The notes under the pieces were generated by a model. It made no database searches, was not told where the DNA came from, and saw nothing but the letters and a program-made list of their open reading frames with translations. This document shows positions 19,604-25,064 of a DNA stretch of 25,064 bases, piece after piece (the first letter of the stretch is position 1; each line of letters opens with the position of its first letter). Source of the stretch: Elysia marginata (lineage: Eukaryota > Mollusca > Gastropoda > Plakobranchidae); assembly GCA_019649035.1 (NCBI GenBank), contig BMAT01013431.1, positions 11,466-36,529 on the forward strand. Reading direction: 5' to 3'. A program made the translations under genes and the position numbers.

Positions 19604-19691
19604 CAGTGCAGTCTCTTTAAGTCGAAATGCAAGCTAATTCAGTACGAAATATCAGAATTTCGAGTTATCAAGTTTATAATGGACTCCACTG
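19604..19691. mobile_element. CAGTG-type MITE, 88 bp
   Basis: CAGTGCAGTCT at the left and GGACTCCACTG at the right form inverted ends, with TA on the left side only (the right flank is TT). The interior has a CGAAAT/ATTTCG inverted block near 19645-19663. Confidence 0.5.
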
Positions 19692-20657
19692 TTGTTTCGG
19701 CAAGGGATTTAGGATACCTATAAGCTCATTAGCTACTTTCTCTGCACATTTGCAATCCTTTGCATCCGTTTAGGGGTAGTCAACCTCAGTTTTTGTACTT
19801 AATTTAGCTTTCTAAACACAGAGTCGTAATGCTATGGACATATGTCATACAGTAGACATTCTAATGGAATGCAAACCAGAGAGTCTGTCGGTGTAATGTA
19901 TGTCGTATTGAAAAAGAAAAGGTTCAGCAAAAACAACAAATGCACCGATCTAAGCATAGCCATGACGTCACAGCTTTCTTGGACATCTGAAAAATTATTC
20001 TGACCAAAACAAAGGTGTATTTTTTTACATGTATTTAAATGAAATGAGTTTGTCCAGAAAAGTAAATCTCAAAAAAGATTAATTTATTTAACCTTAAAAT
20101 TATCAGATTTTAGTGCATGGCCCTAAGACAATGAATTATTTTAGTATATTTACTATTAATTTCAAGTTGGCTTTTTTTAGCCAGTAGATTCTGGCGCTTG
20201 GCAACAAGATGTAGTCTTAGAGTCTGTTTTTTTAAAAGAAAGGATTATCATTATTCGCACGTTTTTATTCATGTTTTTAATTATTCTCAACTACATCATG
20301 ATCATAAAAAGCAGTAGGAAACGTTTTGTACTAGAAAAACACCCAATCGATTCTTATTTAGTTAGATGGGGTCTCTAGTTTTGGCAGTGAAACAAGGCGC
20401 ATATCTCTCACCAACCATTTTTAGGAACACCGTCTATTTGACAATGGTCATTACTCTTAATGGAGAGGTTTCATAGCACAATGAAAGAAAACCAGAAAAT
20501 TTTGAGTAGATGAAAAAAAAAACAGAAATCAGAAAACTTCCAACAGATGGCAAAGGAAAACAAGAAATTTTCTAACAGACAGTAATTTAAAGAAAAACTT
20601 TTTCAATTATTAGAATAATAAGACAAATCTTGTACAGAATAAAATTACTTTTAAGTA
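19692..20657. other. Intergenic stretch, nothing recognised
   Basis: No coding or repeat structure that I can support. Confidence 0.45.
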
Positions 20658-21549
20658 CAGTGGAACCCTCTTAACATAAACCGCTCTGGGCCCATTGGAA
20701 TCTGCAAGAAGTCAACTCTCGGAAAAAGTCAACATCTTGCAACAGTCCCGGTTTTTTTCCTTCTTAATTTTTATAACTTTTTTGCGCATTGAATGAACTG
20801 CCTCAGACTTATTTTTGCTTAAAGTCAGATGGAAAGAGAAAGAGAGACCCCACATGGGTCTTGGGACAGACAAAGAGAAAAGCAGAGATGTTTAGGTGGG
20901 CGATCTTTGTTTTCATTCATGATTCTAGACACTGCATGCAGAGTATGCTTGCCTGCATGGGCTCAATGGCCTGGTGGGGGCTCGTGGGGGAGAGGGAGGA
21001 GGGGGAGGGCTAGTGCTGGACAGAGGACAGTGACTAGTGCTGTTTGGGGCAGTTCACTGATCATTCTCCCTCTCCTCGACGCTTCGCCACACCTGTCCAA
21101 CAAATTAAAGTTGAGCGCTCACAATGTTGCCATGTAGGTCTACACACCTACCCATTCTATCCCTGGGCCTAGAGTAGATCTAGCCTTCATCGTTTCTACA
21201 AGTTCCCTTCCTAGATCTAGTGATCACAGTATTCACACTGCACTTGTTGAGATTATCTATTCTAGCTCTACAGATTGCACTGTGTTACAATTACAGACTA
21301 CATAAATTCTACTATACCTGCACTTTAATCAAGCTAATTTTCACCTCTTGTAAAACGTTCTCAACCAGGAAACCAAGTTCAAATTGGTAACTTAAAGGGT
21401 GCAAGTTTTTACATGTACTTACAAGGGGCATATTCCAATCGTCTTAGTTCGCCTGTTCCTCCCCGCCACAAAAATGGATAAAGTTAACCTTGCTTAAAGT
21501 CAACCCTTTTTTTTGGTCCCGAGGTGTTGACTTTATCCGAATCCCACTG
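20658..21549. mobile_element. CAGTGG-type ends 0.9 kb apart, one interrupted element or two remnants
   Basis: CAGTGGAACCC with a left TA (20656-20657) and GAATCCCACTG with a right TA (21550-21551). The right 55 bp are almost the same as the right part of the MITE at 15475-15573. The left part carries CTTAACATAAACCGCTCTGG and AAGTCAAC blocks. The interior 20820-21120 is noticeably richer in G and C than its surroundings, suggesting inserted DNA. It may be a nested copy or two adjacent solo ends. Confidence 0.5.
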
Positions 21550-21551
21550 TA

Positions 21552-22331
21552 CATGAATAATTAAAAGATGTCTCATCATTGCGTGTTCAGGAAATAAAAC
21601 AAAAAATCAATTATAAATATATATAAAATTGTTTCATTATTGCAGAGTTGGAACAAAAAAAGTAATACATTTTTATTCATGTGCTCTTTTATGCACAAAA
21701 GGAACAACTGTGAATCTTCAAACAACTGATGTAAAGTCAAGTTGTTATTCTTATGAGCTCTTAAAACAAAAGAGAAACAGGTATTGTTTGTATGTATGCC
21801 TTTGAAGCCAGAATCAGTCCCTTATTTTTTTTAACGAATCAATAAACATCCTCTTAACATAAACAGGTATAAGCAGGGCACAGAAAGTCATGTTAACAGA
21901 ATTTTACTGTATAACAAAGTAAATATGTACAGAAAATGAAATTCTTATTTAGACATAACACTGAATGAAGAATCATCAAATCACAGTCATCATATCTGTT
22001 TTGAAAAAAAACATTGAAAAGATTTACCAAAAGTGAGAATCCGGAATAAAGAGTTTCTAAAACCAAACCGTATGACTTCCAGCAAATATCTTTCATCCAA
22101 AGGAATAAGTGGTGCTTCAATTTTCTTTATTAATCTGACCTCAAAATCAAAATTACATATTTCTTTAGGTTTCAGATCTTTGGACAAAGAAATGAAAAAA
22201 AAATCTCCCTTCAATTAATTTAATGCTTTTTACAAACAATTGATAATTGCAGAGATAAATTCGGCTGAAATGTCTCCCACCTATCGCAAATGCGTAGGAA
22301 GTCCAAAATTCTTATTTTAAACCTTTTAAAG
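21552..22331. other. AT-rich flank beyond the SPRY gene, with one MITE-like end
   Basis: 21850-21912 contains CTCTTAACATAAAC and ends GTTAACAGAATTTTACTGTA, resembling the right end of the CAGTRG elements. No left end is identifiable. No gene recognised. Confidence 0.35.
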
Positions 22332-22337
22332 TTTATT
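22332..22337 (-). terminator. Candidate polyadenylation signal of the SPRY gene
   Basis: AATAAA on the - strand, about 446 bases past the stop codon and the first consensus hexamer in that direction. Confidence 0.4.
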
Positions 22338-22782
22338 TTTCTCTTTATCTCTACATTTTAAATCAATAAAAGTTTAAATACCTTCTTACAGCTGCATCCA
22401 TTGTTTTTAGAAAAACAAATTTTAAAAAAGATTGCTATTTTCAATGGGGATTTAGACTGAAAAATTTATGAGAGAGAAAAATGGCACCTGAAGCTTTTTT
22501 TTTGTCCAAAGCCCTTCATATTTCAAAAAGTAAAATGATTTTTCAATGGTTGCAAATATATTGAAAAACATGTTTTGAGAAATCATTGCATCAAATTTTA
22601 AGAGTCTACAGAATCATTAACTTGCAAAGGGTCTGTAATTTATGCATCTCCTAATTCACTTTAAGAATGGGTGCCCTTTATCAGTTCAGGATTTCTCTGT
22701 TAGACTTATTGAACATGATAATGAATTACAGATGTTATGATAAATCTAAGCAATGCCAACCGAATCAGTGAGCAGAGTCTGT
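22338..22782 (-). other. Probable 3' untranslated region of the SPRY gene
   Basis: AT-rich sequence between the stop codon and the first candidate poly(A) signal. Extent inferred. Confidence 0.4.
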
Positions 22783-23340
22783 TCAGACTTCAGACGTGTG
22801 AGGAAACTGCATTTTAACTCTTTGGCTTACTGTAAACACAGGATAAAGAGAAAACAACGATGATGACACAGCATCCTGAGACCTGCAAATCTCAACAGGC
22901 TTAGTGTGATTTCCATCACCTTCATTGTCTTCACATTCTGGAATAGATGTAGGACATCCTTTGTCATCCTGGTGACTGTTACTGGAAACATTAGTGTTTT
23001 GAGACGCGGCACCTTCAGACCCATAACGTCCTTGGCTGTTCAGGTTGTTAGTCTCAACGCTCCTGCTGATGTTTTCAATGTTTCCATGATCATTATGTTT
23101 CCAAGTATCTGATGGCAACGAGATGACTGTTCTCCCTTGCAGAGTTTTAGACAGACCAGCGACTCTGATCTTGTATGACATGTAGAGAACATGATCTGAG
23201 TTCTGATTTACAGCGATGGTAACTGACAAGGGCAAGTCAGAGAGAGGCATGATGGGACTTATCTGTGTGTCATGCAACATAGCAAGTTGTCCGTTGATGC
23301 AAACAATGGCATGTGACTGTGAGTCTGCACTTAGACCAAC
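22783..23340 (-). CDS. SPRY/B30.2-like protein, last exon
   Basis: On the - strand the exon follows the acceptor ttatctccacctcag, enters in phase 0 as VGLSADSQSHAIVCINGQLA and runs 185 residues to a stop. Residues 1-76 look like the second half of a SPRY domain (VG.S.DS-.A-V.-NGQ, then a Leu/Pro turn and LSVTIAVN, LYMSYKIRV strands). Residues about 78-160 are polar and low in hydrophobics, rich in Asn, Ser, Gly, Asp and His, and probably disordered. Residues about 161-180 (SLFSLYPVFTVSQRVKMQFP) look like the closing strands. The in-frame Met at 23415 lies in the intron and is not the start. SPRY domains bind protein partners. The full architecture (for example TRIM or B-box type) is not visible and the family is not certain. 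Confidence 0.75.
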   Translation of the reverse strand, partial: VGLSADSQSHAIVCINGQLAMLHDTQISPIMPLSDLPLSVTIAVNQNSDHVLYMSYKIRVAGLSKTLQGRTVISLPSDTWKHNDHGNIENISRSVETNNLNSQGRYGSEGAASQNTNVSSNSHQDDKGCPTSIPECEDNEGDGNHTKPVEICRSQDAVSSSLFSLYPVFTVSQRVKMQFPHTSEV

Positions 23341-24333
23341 CTGAGGTGGAGATAAGAAGAGGGAGTCAGGGACATAATTACAACTGAATGAGAGCCCAAT
23401 TGAATTTTTCTTCAATCATACTAGCTTCACCTCATGGAAAATTAAGGCAATAACAGTTAAACCTACCAAGCTGACCACCTGTTAAAGGTGACTAACTGTA
23501 TTGGTGATCACTTTTCTACAACTTTGCTGCACATTTTCTATGACAAGAGATCATCAATGGCATCCACCTTACCAACATGGCAATGGGCAGCTTTTAATCT
23601 CTAACTACTTTTTACAATCTCTTTTTAAAAAACCTGTTCAACACGAACACTCTTGACCTGAGAAGAACCAATCAGCCCTCAATCCAGAACTCTGACATGC
23701 TCCTCCCTCACAGTCCCCAAAATTTTTGTTTTTAGCTGTGATGTAAAAAACCTACAAATAAGACGGCATGCGGCAACCCAGACAGTAAAACCTGCATGTG
23801 GTGACAAAGTGGGGCAAAATGTAAACAATAGACCAGGTTTGGATAACAGACTATCAACATGCCACTCCTCCCCTCCACACTCACATCTATACCTCTTGCT
23901 TAATTGATCTTGATTACCACAGCTTGGATTAGAAATATTCAATAAATATAGAAACAGAAATGCCTCTGTGTTGAATTGAAAGGTTAGGCGTTAATCAAGA
24001 CAATGTTGGCATTGGCTAGGGAAGTCCTGATTTTTTGGTCATTAAACTTTCAAGTAAACAGGGAACAAGCTTGTTCCGTAACGCAAACACTTACCAATCA
24101 AAACCACAATTGCTTTTGATCTTCAATGGTCACCTTGGGCAGGTTGAACTGTACTAAAACAAACAAAAAACTTAGAGTGCACAATATCCTTATTAAAATT
24201 TTCGTTTTCTTTTTTTAAACAACTGTAAAAAAGAGAATCTTAATTATGAAAGTTGAAAAAAAAAGTCAGCTTTGATTGGTCTTTCAATGTTAAATAAAAA
24301 AAAATACTTTTATCAAGTTGTGAGACTACTGAC
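23341..24333 (-). other. Intron of the SPRY gene
   Basis: Donor GTCAGT at 24333 and acceptor ...ctcag at 23341, 993 bp. It includes an unexplained stretch at about 23680-23940 that is richer in G and C and open on the - strand. Confidence 0.65.
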
Positions 24334-24605
24334 CTGATCTTTGGAATTGAGAGGTTTAGTTGCTATTCCCACACCAAACAGGTAGCCAGATTTGATATTC
24401 CCAATATGGCTTGTGTTGCGATTGATGTTAACAGTCCACTGAGCAGAAGATTTAATAGGGTCTGCATTGAAAGTTGTTGAGTTGAAGCCCCAGGTCATCA
24501 AAACTCTGCTTTGGACTCTTGGGGTACTCAACTCTTGGTGGGGTGATGCAACACTAACAGACCGTACGCTGGGGGTTATCACAGGGCACTCAACTGTTAC
24601 CTCCG
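24334..24605 (-). CDS. SPRY/B30.2-like protein, internal exon
   Basis: On the - strand, acceptor ttgttctaag at 24606-24607 and donor CAG|GTCAGT. Two bases (CG) complete a split codon, then 90 codons run to phase 0 and join the next exon exactly. The peptide begins EVTVECPVITPSVRSVSVAS and contains LMTWGFNSTTF, SAQWTVNI, and SGYLFGVGIATKPLNSKDQ. The W-T-V strand followed by Y-x-FGVG is typical of the first half of a SPRY domain. The exon is internal, so the GTG at 24582 is not a start. Upstream exons lie right of 24606 or beyond the window, and I could not identify one between 24610 and 25064. Confidence 0.72.
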
Positions 24606-24607
24606 CT

Positions 24608-25064
24608 TAGAACAAGAAAGTAAACACAATCGAAAATCAGATAAAGAGAAAAGTTTTCTCCATAACAAATGTTAAATAGAGAACATGGTTCAAAAAAAAA
24701 GAAATACCTTAAAGGAATCATATTATTTATAAAAGCATATGAGCCACAATTTTTTAACAAAACATTACAGTAGAATTCCTTTAAACCGAAATTTTGGGGT
24801 CCTTCTAATCAATTTCGGATTAAAGTCATTTTGGTTTAAAATAAGTACTTTTTAATATAAATTTTAAAGGGAAATAATCGAGCCCCAATTACTGCAACAT
24901 CACAAGTTGTCTCCCTTTGCATTTTTCAATCAATAAAGCCCACGGACATAATGTGTGTTCATTTGTTCATTGTTTTTTTTTGTTTTGTTTTTTTGTTTTT
25001 GTTTTCCTCTGAACTGCTCCACCCAACTGGGAGTAGGGGTAACATTTGAAGTTCATTAGCTGTG
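24608..25064. other. Upstream intron of the SPRY gene with a MITE end
   Basis: Contains a left-type CAGTAGAATTCCTTTAAACC end at 24768 preceded by TA (24766-24767), with an inverted ATTTCGG/CCGAAAT block inside. No right end is visible before the window stops. Also a T/G run near 24972-25006. No exon seen. Confidence 0.45.

Noticed and set aside
20789..21137. Protein-coding gene in the G/C-rich island
   Set aside because: Overlapping frames without domains, splice sites or homology that I recognise, lying between transposon ends.
1..25064. CRISPR array, operon or phage-like system
   Set aside because: The window is an intron-containing animal locus. The only regularly spaced repeats are a microsatellite and two simple tandem duplications.

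Overview
This is an animal nuclear genome fragment: AT-rich, intron-rich, GT-AG spliced coding exons, diverged retroelements and many short inverted-repeat transposons. The mix of a CR1/L2-like LINE, a Penelope-like element and abundant CAGTGG-ended MITEs suggests a lophotrochozoan invertebrate, probably a mollusc. That placement is inference. There is no prokaryotic-style gene organisation.

Left part (1-11.2 kb, + strand): the last six coding exons of a JARID2 orthologue, the JmjC-family accessory subunit of Polycomb repressive complex 2. The exons are 118-226, 1702-1884, 2605-2729, 5867-6038, 8959-9066 and 10519-10722. All junctions are GT-AG and all phases agree. They give about 300 C-terminal residues: the end of a JmjC domain lacking the usual third iron ligand, a helical linker, an eroded C5HC2-type finger split over two exons, and a Ser-rich tail. 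Earlier exons lie left of the window. The introns hold a CR1/L2-like LINE tail (about 3280-4260), a reverse-strand RT scrap (about 5372-5530), a Penelope-like element (6316-8383) bounded by a 12-bp target-site duplication and carrying a hammerhead-ribozyme-like motif, a GATA microsatellite and a 54-bp tandem duplication.

Middle (11.2-22.3 kb): no supportable host gene. It contains two piggyBac-like MITEs, a cluster of pogo/Tigger-like MITEs with TA flanks, a nested about 1.1-kb inverted-repeat element with a reverse-strand LINE 3' end inside it, a 174-bp diverged tandem duplication, a 33-bp near-perfect hairpin, a separate 22-bp inverted repeat pair, and a 162-base assembly gap.

Right part (22.3-24.6 kb, - strand): the last two coding exons (24605-24334 and 23340-22783) of a SPRY/B30.2-like protein with an unusual about 80-residue polar insertion before the final SPRY strands. 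Its family identity is not certain. The two genes converge across about 12 kb of repeat-dominated DNA and nothing ties them functionally. The items most worth following up are the Penelope copy with intact flanks and ribozyme-like motif, the degenerate JARID2 finger, the nested MITE cluster and the long hairpin. I did not find a clear new gene system.
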